Program-made: the position numbers and the translations under genes
Part shown: positions 1 through 8,398 of the stretch, in pieces
Layout: each line of letters begins with the position of its first letter
Position numbering within the stretch: the stretch's first letter is position 1
Notes under the pieces: model-generated
What the model was told of the DNA's origin: nothing
Seen by the model: the letters and a program-made list of their open reading frames with translations, nothing else
The model's database searches: none
Assembly: GCF_034263275.1 (NCBI RefSeq)
Contig: NZ_CP139559.1
Coordinates: forward strand, 7,006,001 to 7,070,000
Source: Mucilaginibacter sp. cycad4
Lineage (GTDB): Bacteria; Bacteroidota; Bacteroidia; Sphingobacteriales; Sphingobacteriaceae
Length of the DNA stretch: 64,000 nt
Direction: 5' to 3'

Positions 1-217
1 CAACATCAAAGTACTCACCGTTTTTGAATAATACTACGGGTTCAAAGGCAATGGCAGCAGGATAACCACTTACAGCTCTGAAATACCATCCTTCAACGGC
101 CGGGGCCGCAATAATTGATTTGTGATGCGCGCCTCCGTTTTTTGCATCGGCGGTAGTACTTAAATGGAATGTGAAGCCCCAAATAGCAAGGCAAATGGCC
201 AGGTGTTTAACTTTCAT
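1..217 (-). CDS. Secreted protein of unknown function, 3' part cut by window edge
   Basis: An open frame runs leftwards from an ATG at 217-215 to the window edge, giving 72 residues without a stop. Residues 1-25 look like a signal peptide: a short basic start (MKVKH), a hydrophobic core, and a likely cleavage near TADA. The mature part has a VEGWYFRAVSGYP stretch that I do not recognise. An export signal is visible; the function is unknown. The ATG start is supported by the signal peptide that follows it. Confidence 0.6.
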   Translation of the reverse strand, partial: MKVKHLAICLAIWGFTFHLSTTADAKNGGAHHKSIIAAPAVEGWYFRAVSGYPAAIAFEPVVLFKNGEYFDV

Positions 218-304
218 ATCATTTAGTGTTTTGGTTAACTGTATTAATTAACTAAAACATAAATGATTGGTTTGGAAAATTTGGTTAAGAATGTGTTAAG
301 CATC

Positions 305-877
305 TTAATCAAGCGCGCCAGTAAGCTTTTTGCCGGTTGAGTCTATACTAATGGTATACCCCCAACCTTCTCCGGATAAAGGCATGCTTATATTATAATC
401 TATGGATAGTTGTTTTCCCGATATACTCAGATCGGGAGAGTAATAGAGCACACCATATTTTTTTAGCTCGCCGGTGATAGTCCTGCTAAAATCACTTTTA
501 CTTATAACACCTTTATAAATTATTCTGGAATTGATCTTAAATTCTACTTCCGATATAAAGTCGTGAGTTTGAAATTTCGAGATTCCATAAATATCCAGAT
601 ATTCCTGTGGTATGCTTATTTTATTATCATAACTACAGTAATGCCTGAATTTTACCGATATAGTATCACCATTATCTGCTATTTCTGTGCTATCCACTTT
701 AATGGTATCCCTATAACTTCTTAATACCTCGCCTTTAATACTATCAAGCTTGGCCCTATTCATACTTTTTAGCCGTTGTAAAGCAATAGGTTTAGGATTG
801 GAGCAGCTTAAAATAAAGTTACACCCACCCGGTATCAAAAAAATGTTTATGAAATAAACTAAGTATTTTGTTTTCAT
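305..877 (-). CDS. Putative lipoprotein, unknown function
   Basis: 190 residues from the ATG at 877; an in-frame TTG at 889 would add four residues and is less likely. Residues 1-26 form a hydrophobic export segment, and the ILSC sequence near residue 25 can serve as a lipobox, so the protein is probably a periplasm-facing lipoprotein. The rest is rich in Ser, Ile and Lys, with beta-strand-like alternation (TIKVDSTEIADNGDTISVKF). It resembles the general form of small Bacteroidota DUF lipoproteins, but I cannot name the family. Codon use is more AT-rich than in neighbouring metabolic genes. Confidence 0.6.
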   Translation of the reverse strand: MKTKYLVYFINIFLIPGGCNFILSCSNPKPIALQRLKSMNRAKLDSIKGEVLRSYRDTIKVDSTEIADNGDTISVKFRHYCSYDNKISIPQEYLDIYGISKFQTHDFISEVEFKINSRIIYKGVISKSDFSRTITGELKKYGVLYYSPDLSISGKQLSIDYNISMPLSGEGWGYTISIDSTGKKLTGALD

Positions 878-885
878 GATGAAAT

Positions 886-1167
886 TCAAATACCTGGCTT
901 TAGATCTAAATAATTAGGATTGGGAATAAAATCGCCTTCAATTATTCCTTTTGAATCCACCTTCCACGCACCTTTAATAGCTTGCGACGGCACGTTTGCA
1001 TCATGCTCAAAGGTGGCGTCTATTTCATACACCCAACCGTTAGGATGATTCAACGCTTCTTTTATTGCGCCGGGCGCTGGCCTTCTTTTTAAAAGTGGCG
1101 TTTCCTCCGGAGCAATAATGTCGGTAAGGACTTGTTTCGCGGTAAATAGTTTTTTGAAATTACACAT
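886..1167 (-). CDS. Small conserved-looking protein, unknown function
   Basis: About 93 residues starting MCNFKKLFTAKQ. The chosen ATG at 1167 overlaps the stop of the upstream Dabb gene (stop 1160-1162) by 8 bases, which suggests translational coupling; ATGs at 1176 and 1179 are alternatives. There is no signal peptide. The middle contains HPNGWVYEIDATFE and the C-terminus IIEGDFIPNPNY, a compact acidic domain without recognised motifs. The overlap with the neighbour is the best evidence that it is real. Confidence 0.5.
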   Translation of the reverse strand: MCNFKKLFTAKQVLTDIIAPEETPLLKRRPAPGAIKEALNHPNGWVYEIDATFEHDANVPSQAIKGAWKVDSKGIIEGDFIPNPNYLDLKPGI

Positions 1168-1567
1168 CCATCGCATCATAAACAATAACCTTTTCCCAAA
1201 GGTGGCTGCAGTTTTTGATAAACTCCAGGTGGATAGGGTGGGTTTGATACGTGGCTTGCCCGGCCAGGTCGCTGAAAAACATCAGTTCAGACACTGCCCA
1301 TGAATTATCAACTACATCGCGTTTTTCTGTACTGGCCACAATGCCTACGCGCAGTTTACGAACGGTTTCAATTTTGGCAAGGGTTTTAACGCCTGCTGCT
1401 AATTTATCCCGGTCTTCTACCGAGCTGGGGTTTTTAAGCCAGAAAAATACATGGTGGACTATCGGCCATTCTTCTTTTTGTTCTTTCAGGGATATTGCCG
1501 AGGCAGTAACTGTACCTGCGGCCAGTGCCGCTGTAGTGGTTATGAATTTTCTTCGGGTTGATTTCAT
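1160..1567 (-). CDS. Exported Dabb-domain (stress-responsive alpha-beta barrel) protein
   Basis: 135 residues. The N-terminus has a twin-arginine-like signal (TRRKFITTTAALAAGT), so it is probably exported folded by Tat. The rest matches the Dabb / ferredoxin-like dimeric barrel: an opening VHHVFFWLKNP strand, SSVEDRDKLAAGVKTLAKIE helix, LRVGIVAST strand and the closing HLEFIKNCSHLW helix. Dabb proteins are dimeric; their biochemical role in Bacteroidota is generally undefined. It overlaps the next small gene by 8 bases. Family assignment is fairly sure, the function is not. Confidence 0.8.
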   Translation of the reverse strand: MKSTRRKFITTTAALAAGTVTASAISLKEQKEEWPIVHHVFFWLKNPSSVEDRDKLAAGVKTLAKIETVRKLRVGIVASTEKRDVVDNSWAVSELMFFSDLAGQATYQTHPIHLEFIKNCSHLWEKVIVYDAMDV

Positions 1568-1602
1568 GACAGGTTAAATAATCGCTTTCAAGGTAGCAAG
1601 AA

Positions 1603-1881
1603 TTATTTAAAATTTTTATATCCATATGGAAACCAAACTCCCCTCGAAGTGGGCGGCAGGATATTTGGTAAAACATGCCCGGCGTCAAGCGTAGAAACAT
1701 CAATATTTTCGGTTAGGTTTTTTATAGTAGGGATACCGCCTTTAAATACGTCACGGCTAAGTATCCCAAGCGCATCGTCATAACTGTATGCGGTTATACC
1801 ACATCCATACCCTAATCCAGGCGGAATATTGTGGCTAAATTCAAACTCAAACCAATATCTCGTAAACTTCGTCGCAGTCAT
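1603..1881 (-). CDS. Small hypothetical protein
   Basis: 92 residues starting MTATKFTRYWFEFEF. Aromatic and glycine rich (IPPGLGYGCGITAYSYDDAL), no signal peptide or membrane segment. The same-strand gene at 1906 lies 24 bases upstream, so the two may be cotranscribed. The SYDDALGILSRDVFKGG phrase reads like a compact soluble domain, which favours a real gene, but I do not recognise the family. Confidence 0.5.
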   Translation of the reverse strand: MTATKFTRYWFEFEFSHNIPPGLGYGCGITAYSYDDALGILSRDVFKGGIPTIKNLTENIDVSTLDAGHVLPNILPPTSRGVWFPYGYKNFK

Positions 1882-1905
1882 TTCACAGATAGTTATTATA
1901 GTATA

Positions 1906-2187
1906 TCAAAACACATCCAAAACATAAAGAAGCACCATAACAGGCAGCACATTTAAAAATATCACAAGTCCGATGTTCTGATCTTGCGCTTCTCTTTGTG
2001 CATAGCGGGACAGGAATATGATAAAAACAACATAGTAAATAAGCGGAAAAATAAATATTACAGAAAGCAGCAGCCCGGCAGAACTCATAAGCTGGCCCCA
2101 TCCCAATATAATTGGCCATATTAACATCCCGATGATTTCAAGAAAGGTGATAACGGAAAGTACTTTTAAGGTTTTGGCTTTGCACAT
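1906..2187 (-). CDS. Small integral membrane protein
   Basis: 93 residues with three hydrophobic segments at about 10-28, 35-57 and 72-91. The loop between segments 2 and 3 is charged (SRYAQREAQDQNIG) and probably cytoplasmic. No family recognised. The start ATG (MCKAK) is followed by a short basic segment typical of an inner-membrane protein. It is 24 bases from the next small gene on the same strand. Confidence 0.55.
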   Translation of the reverse strand: MCKAKTLKVLSVITFLEIIGMLIWPIILGWGQLMSSAGLLLSVIFIFPLIYYVVFIIFLSRYAQREAQDQNIGLVIFLNVLPVMVLLYVLDVF

Positions 2188-2253
2188 TTTCAGGTAATTG
2201 TTTTACCTTAAAAATAAGAAAATGGGGGATTTTATGAAATAGGAAGAAGTAAC

Positions 2254-3192
2254 CTACAAGCACTCCGGCTGCTTACATTCTTCTTCCGAAAATTCGGGTT
2301 CAAAAGTGCTGTGGCTGATATCCAGATGCTCCAACCGGTGACGGAGATCATGCTTGATGTTATCAAAATTGGCCATTGAATCGGGGTTGATCACCAGGTG
2401 GGCAGTGAGCGCATTTTCAGTAGTGCTGAGTGCCCAAACGTGCATATGGTGCACATCAACCACGCCTTTGGCTTTTTTAAGTTCGGCTTTGATCTTATCC
2501 AGGTCCATTTCGGCAGGCACGCCGTCCATTTCCAAACGCAGGCTGGCTGTAAGCAGGCTCCAGGTGCCGCGTAATATCACAAAACCTATTACAAGGCTCA
2601 CTGCGCTGTCAATCCAGTACAGTTTGGTAAAGTATATGATAATACCTGATATCACAACTCCAAAGGATACTATAGCATCAACAGCCATGTGCAGGTAAGC
2701 GCCTTTAATATTGAGGTCGGTATCTTTATCTTTAACAAAAAGCCAGGCCGTAAAAGCGTTAATGCCAATGCCTATAAAAGCAACCCATGCCATGGTACCG
2801 CCCGATACCGTTTCGGGGTTCATGAAGCGCGTAATAGCCTCATAAATAATAAAACCAACGGCTGCAAATAATATTACCGCGTTAAAAAAAGATACGATGA
2901 TGGTCGACCGCTTATAGCCGTAAGTATACTTACTGTTGGCGCTCACTTTGGTGAGCTTAAAGGCAAGCAAAGCCAGCGCAAGCGAGGCCACATCGCTCAG
3001 GTTATGGCCGGCGTCGGTTAACAGGGACAAAGAGTGGGTAACAAAACCTGTAATAGCCTCAACCACCACAAACACCGAGTTAAGCACAATTCCCCAAATA
3101 AAAGCCGAATTTAAATGATCAAGCTTAGGGGCATGGTCATGGTGATGATGCCCGTGCGAATGTGAGTGCGAATGATCGTGACCTGCTGACAT
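2254..3192 (-). CDS. Cation diffusion facilitator (CzcD/ZitB-like metal efflux)
   Basis: 312 residues, normal CDF length. It exports divalent metal ions, typically Zn2+, from the cytoplasm by proton antiport. The N-terminus has an extreme histidine run (SAGHDHSHSHSHGHHHHDH) that can bind metal. Six membrane helices follow; helix 2 has SLLTDAGHNLSD, the HxxxD-type site of the family, and helix 5 has HMAVDAIVSFG. The C-terminal cytoplasmic domain (about 220-312) contains VHHMHVWALSTTE, typical of the dimer domain. A -7 box sits directly upstream (3197-3204). Substrate is inferred from the family. Confidence 0.93.
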   Translation of the reverse strand: MSAGHDHSHSHSHGHHHHDHAPKLDHLNSAFIWGIVLNSVFVVVEAITGFVTHSLSLLTDAGHNLSDVASLALALLAFKLTKVSANSKYTYGYKRSTIIVSFFNAVILFAAVGFIIYEAITRFMNPETVSGGTMAWVAFIGIGINAFTAWLFVKDKDTDLNIKGAYLHMAVDAIVSFGVVISGIIIYFTKLYWIDSAVSLVIGFVILRGTWSLLTASLRLEMDGVPAEMDLDKIKAELKKAKGVVDVHHMHVWALSTTENALTAHLVINPDSMANFDNIKHDLRHRLEHLDISHSTFEPEFSEEECKQPECL

Positions 3193-3196
3193 TTAG

Positions 3197-3204
3197 CAAA
3201 GGTA
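3197..3204 (-). promoter_or_regulatory. TAnnTTTG-type -7 box for the CDF gene
   Basis: On the minus strand this reads TACCTTTG, matching the Bacteroidota -7 consensus. It ends only 4 bases before the ATG, so transcription may begin at or next to the start codon. No clear -33 TTG is seen at the usual distance. Confidence 0.45.
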
Positions 3205-3257
3205 GGGAAAGATTTTAGATGTGCAGATTTTAGATGTGCGGATTCATGTGTTGTTCA

Positions 3258-3342
3258 TAAACCCACCCAAACCCTCCCCTAAAGGGAGAGGGCTTAAAAG
3301 GCTTTTTAAAGTCTCCCCTTCAGGGGAGATTTAGAGGGGCTT
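3258..3342. repeat. Dispersed palindromic repeat (R4), copy a
   Basis: Intergenic unit with two nested hairpins, CCTCCCCTAAAGGGAGAGG and TCTCCCCTTCAGGGGAGA, followed by TTTAGAGGGGCTT. Shorter relatives are at 31212-31247 (inside a gene) and 39589-39631 (just before a start codon). It lies between the ends of the CDF region and rlmH. Confidence 0.7.
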
Positions 3343-3816
3343 CTATTCATGATGGTAAGGCTCCCCCTTCATAATGGTATAAGCCCTGTACAGTTGTTCT
3401 ACAAAAAACAGGCGTACCATCTGGTGCGAAAATGTCATGCGCGAAAGGGAGATCTTATCATTGGCCCGCTGGTAAACCGAAGCATCAAAACCATAAGGCC
3501 CGCCTATGATAAATATTAAGTTGGCCGATGTGGTAACTTCCTTTTTGTTGATATAAGCCGCAAACTGGGTTGAAGTAAATTCGGAGCCTTTCTCATCCAT
3601 CAGGATCACAAAATCAAGCGGGGTGATTTTCTTGAGGATCAGCTCGGCCTCTTTGGCCTTTTGCTGTTCGGGGCTCAGGGCTTTGGTGTTCTTAAGCTCG
3701 GGAATTTCGGCAAGCTCCAGTTTGGTATAGTGTTTTAGCCGTTTTACATATTTATCAATGCCTTCCTTCAGGTAGGCATCCTCAGTTTTTCCAACGGTAA
3801 GGAACGTGATCTTCAT
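3343..3816 (-). CDS. rlmH: 23S rRNA (pseudouridine-1915-N3)-methyltransferase RlmH
   Basis: 157 residues, the usual RlmH length. It methylates N3 of pseudouridine 1915 in helix 69 of 23S rRNA using S-adenosylmethionine. The SPOUT knot region is visible: LDEKG-type turn (ILMDEKGSEFTS), FIIGGPYGF (SAM-binding Gly-rich loop) and the C-terminal LSRMTFSHQMVRLFFVEQLYRA with the terminal HHE. I chose the ATG at 3816 because the family begins MKITFL; the open frame runs far upstream but there it is antisense to the MutS-like gene. Confidence 0.95.
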   Translation of the reverse strand: MKITFLTVGKTEDAYLKEGIDKYVKRLKHYTKLELAEIPELKNTKALSPEQQKAKEAELILKKITPLDFVILMDEKGSEFTSTQFAAYINKKEVTTSANLIFIIGGPYGFDASVYQRANDKISLSRMTFSHQMVRLFFVEQLYRAYTIMKGEPYHHE

Positions 3817-3879
3817 ATCTGAAACAAATAAACGTTTATTTAAAATATATGTGTTTATTTTGGTTGAATTTATCTGCAC

Positions 3880-5688
3880 ATGGAACAAACAATTATAAAC
3901 GATTATACCCAAAGAGCAAGCCTCGCCGCCACCGAAGCCGCCAAACATAAAAAGCTCGCCAATACCTATTCGCTGCTGAGGCTTGGCATTTTTGCCATGG
4001 TGGCTATAACTATAGCCTTCGCCATTCATTTCGACAATTTCAGCATTATTGCTATAGCCTTTGTACTGCTGGTTTTTGCCTTTGCCTGGCTGGTAGCCCG
4101 CCAAAGTACTTTTGAAAAGCAGAAACAGTATTATGACGACCTGCAACAGGTGAATGAAAACGAAATAGCCAGTATCCAAACCCACGGCAATATCTACAAC
4201 AATGGCGCACGCTATGGCAACGATAAACACTTTTATACTTCCGACCTGGACATTTACGGTAATGCATCCTTGTATCAGCTCATTAACCGTGCAGCTACCA
4301 CACCGGGTAATAATAAACTGGCCGGCTGGCTTAATGCCCCGGCATGCAAACAAGCCGTATTGCAAAGGCAGGAAGCCGTTAAAGAAATAGCCGCCAAAAA
4401 CAGCTGGAAGCTCGATCTGCAAACCCGGCTCATTTTTGCCATAAAGCAGGATGTGAACCAGCTTAAAAACCTGTTCAGATACCTGCACATCCCGCTTGAT
4501 ATGCCCGGCGAAAAATGGCTTGCCGCTTATACCAAAATAGCTCCTTACCTGTTTACGGCATTGTTGGTAGTTGCTTATTTTTATTCCCCGGCAAAACTTG
4601 CGGCCATTGTGGTTGGCTTGTTTAATATGGGTGTGGTGTTTTCAAAAGCAGCCTACATCCGCAAAGCCGATCTTATTGCCGGTAAAATTGGCGATACTTT
4701 AGCCAACTATGCCGGTGTATTTAAGTGTATCGAAGACCAGCAATGGCAGGCTACCTATAGCAGTGTATTAGCACAACAGCTAAAAACGGATAAAACATCA
4801 GCCAAAATAAAAGAACTGGGGGAGTTGATCAACAAGCTTAATTATCATCTTAACCTATTGATTGGCTTTGTACTCAACTTGTTTTTTTTGTGGGATATCC
4901 GCCAGATCATCGCCATCGAAAACTGGAAACGGCAAAACCAGGACAGCCTTGAAGCCGCTTTTGATGTCATCGCCGAATTTGAATCACTCCTGAGCCTGGC
5001 GGGTTTAGCCGTAAACTACCCGGATTGGAGTTTTCCTGTAATTGACGACAGGCCCGGCTATACCCTTACTGCCAATGCCATCGCCCATCCGCTTATTGAT
5101 GCCGCTAAGCGCATCGAAAATGATTACGAGCTGGATGATACTTTTAAAGTTGATATCATCACCGGATCAAATATGGCCGGTAAGAGTACTTTTTTGCGTA
5201 CGGTGGGTATTAATACCGTGCTGGCCTTAAGCGGTGCACCTGTTTGCGCCAAAAGTATGCAGGTTTCGGTGATCACCATGATCAGCTACATGCGCATTAA
5301 AGATTCGCTCAATGAAAGTACTTCAACCTTTAAAGCCGAGCTCGACCGCCTGCAAATGCTGCTGGCTGCCGTTGAAAATGAGCCGAAAGTATTTTTCCTG
5401 ATAGATGAAATGCTGCGGGGTACCAATTCGGTTGATAAATACCTCGGCTCAAAGGCGGTTATCGAGCAACTCATCCGCAAAAATGCAGTGGGTATGGTAG
5501 CTACTCACGATTTGCAGATAGCTCAGCTCGAAACCAAATATCCTGATTACGTACGTAACTTTTATTTTGATATCCAGGTAGTGAACGGCGAAATGCTGTT
5601 TGATTACAAGATCAAACATGGCGAGTGTAAAACTTTTAATGCCTCGTTGTTGCTTAGGCAGATAGGGATTGAGGTAGGGGAAGAGTAA
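3880..5688 (+). CDS. Membrane-anchored MutS-family ATPase
   Basis: 602 residues. The C-terminal third is a MutS ATPase: Walker A GSNMAGKST at 429-437, a signature region SLNESTSTFKAELDRL, Walker B FFLIDE near 505-510 and the switch histidine in VGMVATHDLQ. Unlike MutS or MutS2 it has hydrophobic segments near 30-50 and 55-70 and a second set near 225-260 and 325-340, so it is probably anchored in the inner membrane with the ATPase in the cytoplasm. It lacks the mismatch-recognition domain and a Smr domain. Role in repair is unproven; this subfamily is common in Bacteroidota. Confidence 0.85.
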   Translation: MEQTIINDYTQRASLAATEAAKHKKLANTYSLLRLGIFAMVAITIAFAIHFDNFSIIAIAFVLLVFAFAWLVARQSTFEKQKQYYDDLQQVNENEIASIQTHGNIYNNGARYGNDKHFYTSDLDIYGNASLYQLINRAATTPGNNKLAGWLNAPACKQAVLQRQEAVKEIAAKNSWKLDLQTRLIFAIKQDVNQLKNLFRYLHIPLDMPGEKWLAAYTKIAPYLFTALLVVAYFYSPAKLAAIVVGLFNMGVVFSKAAYIRKADLIAGKIGDTLANYAGVFKCIEDQQWQATYSSVLAQQLKTDKTSAKIKELGELINKLNYHLNLLIGFVLNLFFLWDIRQIIAIENWKRQNQDSLEAAFDVIAEFESLLSLAGLAVNYPDWSFPVIDDRPGYTLTANAIAHPLIDAAKRIENDYELDDTFKVDIITGSNMAGKSTFLRTVGINTVLALSGAPVCAKSMQVSVITMISYMRIKDSLNESTSTFKAELDRLQMLLAAVENEPKVFFLIDEMLRGTNSVDKYLGSKAVIEQLIRKNAVGMVATHDLQIAQLETKYPDYVRNFYFDIQVVNGEMLFDYKIKHGECKTFNASLLLRQIGIEVGEE

Positions 5689-5689
5689 C

Positions 5690-5800
5690 CTGAACAGGGA
5701 TTTGGGGGGACTTTTTTGATTATAGGATTTTCCTTTGTCAGTTTCAGACAAAATCCCCGGAATCAAAAAAATCCCCCCCCCAAAAAATCCCGGTTCAGAA
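5690..5800. repeat. Imperfect inverted repeat with poly-G/poly-C arms (R8 family)
   Basis: Left arm near 5690-5745 (CCTGAACAGGGATTTGGGGG then TTTTTTGATT and GGATTTTCC) mirrors the right arm near 5752-5798 (AATCCCCGGAATC, a run of eight or more C, then AATCCCGGTTCAG). The centre is short. The left arm resembles the reverse complement of the repeat at 34785-34872. It precedes the terminator at 5801-5834. Confidence 0.55.
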
Positions 5801-5834
5801 AAAGAGCCGGAAGCATTTACGCCCCCGGCTCTTT
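5801..5834. terminator. Bidirectional intrinsic terminator
   Basis: Stem AAAGAGCCGG at 5801-5810 pairs with CCGGCTCTTT at 5825-5834, loop 14 bases. A-tract on the left and T-tract on the right make it usable in both directions. It sits between the converging MutS-like gene (ends 5688) and the receptor gene (ends 5891). Confidence 0.85.
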
Positions 5835-5890
5835 TATCTTGATTCTTTATTCTAAAAGTCTTGACTTCTATACTTGATTTCTAAACAAAA

Positions 5891-8398
5891 CTATCGGCCT
5901 CCTGTAGGTGAACCGCCGGCACCCTGGTCGCCTTGTTTCATGTCATCATTGTTGATGCCTTTTTTTTGCTGTTGCGGGTTGCTGAAACTTAATTTACCGA
6001 AGCTGTAGCTAAACGTTACACCAAACGAACGGAATGGGAACGCAAATTTGCTGCTTTGTGTAAATGTTGGCGTTTTTAAATCGGTATTGAAGTTTTTATA
6101 GGTACTGAACGGCTCAATGGCGTTAATACCGATAGAAGCTTTCTTCTGCATGAATTGTTTTTTAACTCCCACACCAAATATGCTGAACGATGGGTTTGAA
6201 CCCTGGATGGTACGGCGTGCCGAGTTTTGAACTGCAAAGCTCTCGGCAATAAAACCACTTGGCAAAGTAACCTGGGCGCTCAAAAACGCATTGTACTGAA
6301 AATAGGTTGAGGTTTGTGTTTGCTCATGAGTTAACTGGTTAATAGCAGTTGGCTTATAAGTATAAGCGTTGATACTACCGCGAATGGTCAGGATTTTAAA
6401 CGGAGTAACCGAACCGAAGAAACTTGCACCTATAGAGTTGTTAGTACCTATGTTTTGATAGGTAGTTATGGTACCCTCCTGGTCTTCGGGCAGGTTAGTT
6501 ACTAAACCTTCAATTAAACCTGTTGTATGTTTATAATATGCCGATAAGTTAATTACCGACGATTTAATGAATGTGTTATAGCCTAATTCAACAGTTTGTG
6601 AAACCTCGGGCGCAAGTAACGGGTTACCTACTGTTTGTGCAGTAATATTGCTCTTGTTCACAAACGGGTTCAAAAATTGCAGGCTTGGCCTTGTTATACG
6701 TTTACTGTATGCCAGTTTGATGGTTTGGGTTGGGGTAAGCGCTTTTTGCAAGGTTAAGCTTGGTATAAAAGTATTATAGTTTTGATCAAACGGTTGCAGG
6801 CTCTGTAAATCGTTTATCGGTTCACCATGGATATCGGTATTTTCGAGCCTTGCACCGGCAAGTATTGAATAACCTTTAGGCAGGGTAACCGTTAATACCG
6901 AGTAACCGGCCCAAACAGTTTGATTATAGTTATATTTATTTGAATTTACAGGGTCATAAACAAAACTATCACCGCCGGGATTGAAATAATCCGAAACGCT
7001 TTTTATCCTCCGGATAATGTTTTTACCGCCGGCTTCCAGCTTCAGTACTTTGTTAATTGGCAAAACGTAATCGGCCTGTATGGTGTACTCATTATTCTTT
7101 CCGTCGATATTATTCTTCAGGTTTTGAAATTCATCGGTATTGAAAAAATAGGTGGTGTAATCTGTCACAATTTTGCTGTGGCTCCATTGGGTAGATAAGC
7201 TTAACTCATGGCCTTCTTTTTTAAACTTGTGCGTATAATCAACATTCCAGTCAAAGCCGCCAAATGAGTTATGTCCTATATTATTGCTTTGATAAGCGTT
7301 ATTAAGCGTTGGATCATAATAATAAGTACGGGTATAGTCGGTTTTGCTGTTAGGATCAAAACCGCCCTGGTTTAAACGGATTGACGTACGCAAATTGTTA
7401 AACGCGTTAAAATCATACCCGGCCGATGCTGAACCAATGATACCATGGCGTTTAACACGGCTGGTACCTGTTGAAGTTTGTGAACGGTGCTGCGTTGGGT
7501 CGTTAAAGAAAAAGTCCTGATCGCTTGATGTAAGGGATGTTTGCGGCCATGTAGCATTACCACCTACGTTTGCCGATAAGCTTAACCTGTTGTGGTTGTA
7601 GTTGATATTGGCGTTGCCGTTGTTTTGACGTGTACCAACACCACCGCTGATTGAGCCGCTGATACCCGAAACATTTTTTTGCTTGGTGATAATGTTCAAA
7701 ATACCGGCCGAACCTTCGGCATCATATTTTGCCGATGGCGAAGTTACCACCTCGATGCTCTTGATCTGATCGGCAGGGATGGTTTTTAACACATCTGATA
7801 AGCTGGCCGATGTAGCGCCGGATGGCTTGCCATTGATCAATACGCGTACATTCTGGTCACCGCGAATAGATACGTTACCGTTAAGGTCGACGGCAACCAA
7901 AGGCACTTTTTGTAACACATCGGTAGCGTTACCGCCAGCAGCAGTAAGATCTTTCTCCGCGTTATAAACTATCTTATCGATCTTATTTTCGATTAATGCG
8001 GCCTGGCCAACTACGGAAACTTCTTTAAGCGCGTGTGAGCTTGGGGCCAATAGTACCTGGCCAAGTTTAGCATCGGGTTTTGATGGGGTAGTGGTTACCT
8101 GATCGATATATTTAGTTGGATAACCAATAAATGAGATAGCCAGCTTATATACGCCCGGCTTTATATTGTCTAATTTAAAGTTACCCTTATCATCAGTTAC
8201 AACACCGGTAATTGGCGATTTGCCTCCGCTGCGATATAAACCAACCGAAGCATAGTCCATTGGTTTTTTGGTAAGTGAGTCAATGATAGTGCCTGATATT
8301 CTGCCGGTTGTGGTAGCTCCCCCGCCCCCCACACCAAACTGGGCCCGGGCCGATAACGCGAAGCAGAACAATGCAATAAGTATGTAAAAACGTTTCAT
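5891..8398 (-). CDS. TonB-dependent outer-membrane receptor (outer membrane beta-barrel family)
   Basis: 835 residues. Signal peptide at 1-19 (ending SARAQ). A CarboxypepD_reg-like domain follows (GRISGTIIDSLTKKP ... IKPGVYKLAISFIGY, about 32-105), then a plug-like region with SIRGDQNVRVLINGKPSG near 178-195, then a long beta-barrel with aromatic strand ends (YSKRITRPSL, SFGVTFSYSFGKL). The C-terminus has a polar tail after the last strand, rich in Gly and Gln. It probably imports a large ligand or siderophore across the outer membrane with TonB/ExbBD; substrate unknown. No SusD or lipoprotein partner is adjacent. Confidence 0.9.
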   Translation of the reverse strand: MKRFYILIALFCFALSARAQFGVGGGGATTTGRISGTIIDSLTKKPMDYASVGLYRSGGKSPITGVVTDDKGNFKLDNIKPGVYKLAISFIGYPTKYIDQVTTTPSKPDAKLGQVLLAPSSHALKEVSVVGQAALIENKIDKIVYNAEKDLTAAGGNATDVLQKVPLVAVDLNGNVSIRGDQNVRVLINGKPSGATSASLSDVLKTIPADQIKSIEVVTSPSAKYDAEGSAGILNIITKQKNVSGISGSISGGVGTRQNNGNANINYNHNRLSLSANVGGNATWPQTSLTSSDQDFFFNDPTQHRSQTSTGTSRVKRHGIIGSASAGYDFNAFNNLRTSIRLNQGGFDPNSKTDYTRTYYYDPTLNNAYQSNNIGHNSFGGFDWNVDYTHKFKKEGHELSLSTQWSHSKIVTDYTTYFFNTDEFQNLKNNIDGKNNEYTIQADYVLPINKVLKLEAGGKNIIRRIKSVSDYFNPGGDSFVYDPVNSNKYNYNQTVWAGYSVLTVTLPKGYSILAGARLENTDIHGEPINDLQSLQPFDQNYNTFIPSLTLQKALTPTQTIKLAYSKRITRPSLQFLNPFVNKSNITAQTVGNPLLAPEVSQTVELGYNTFIKSSVINLSAYYKHTTGLIEGLVTNLPEDQEGTITTYQNIGTNNSIGASFFGSVTPFKILTIRGSINAYTYKPTAINQLTHEQTQTSTYFQYNAFLSAQVTLPSGFIAESFAVQNSARRTIQGSNPSFSIFGVGVKKQFMQKKASIGINAIEPFSTYKNFNTDLKTPTFTQSSKFAFPFRSFGVTFSYSFGKLSFSNPQQQKKGINNDDMKQGDQGAGGSPTGGR

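Noticed and set aside
3817..4488. Long upstream extension of rlmH frame
   Set aside because: It runs antisense to the MutS-like gene, and the family starts at 3816.
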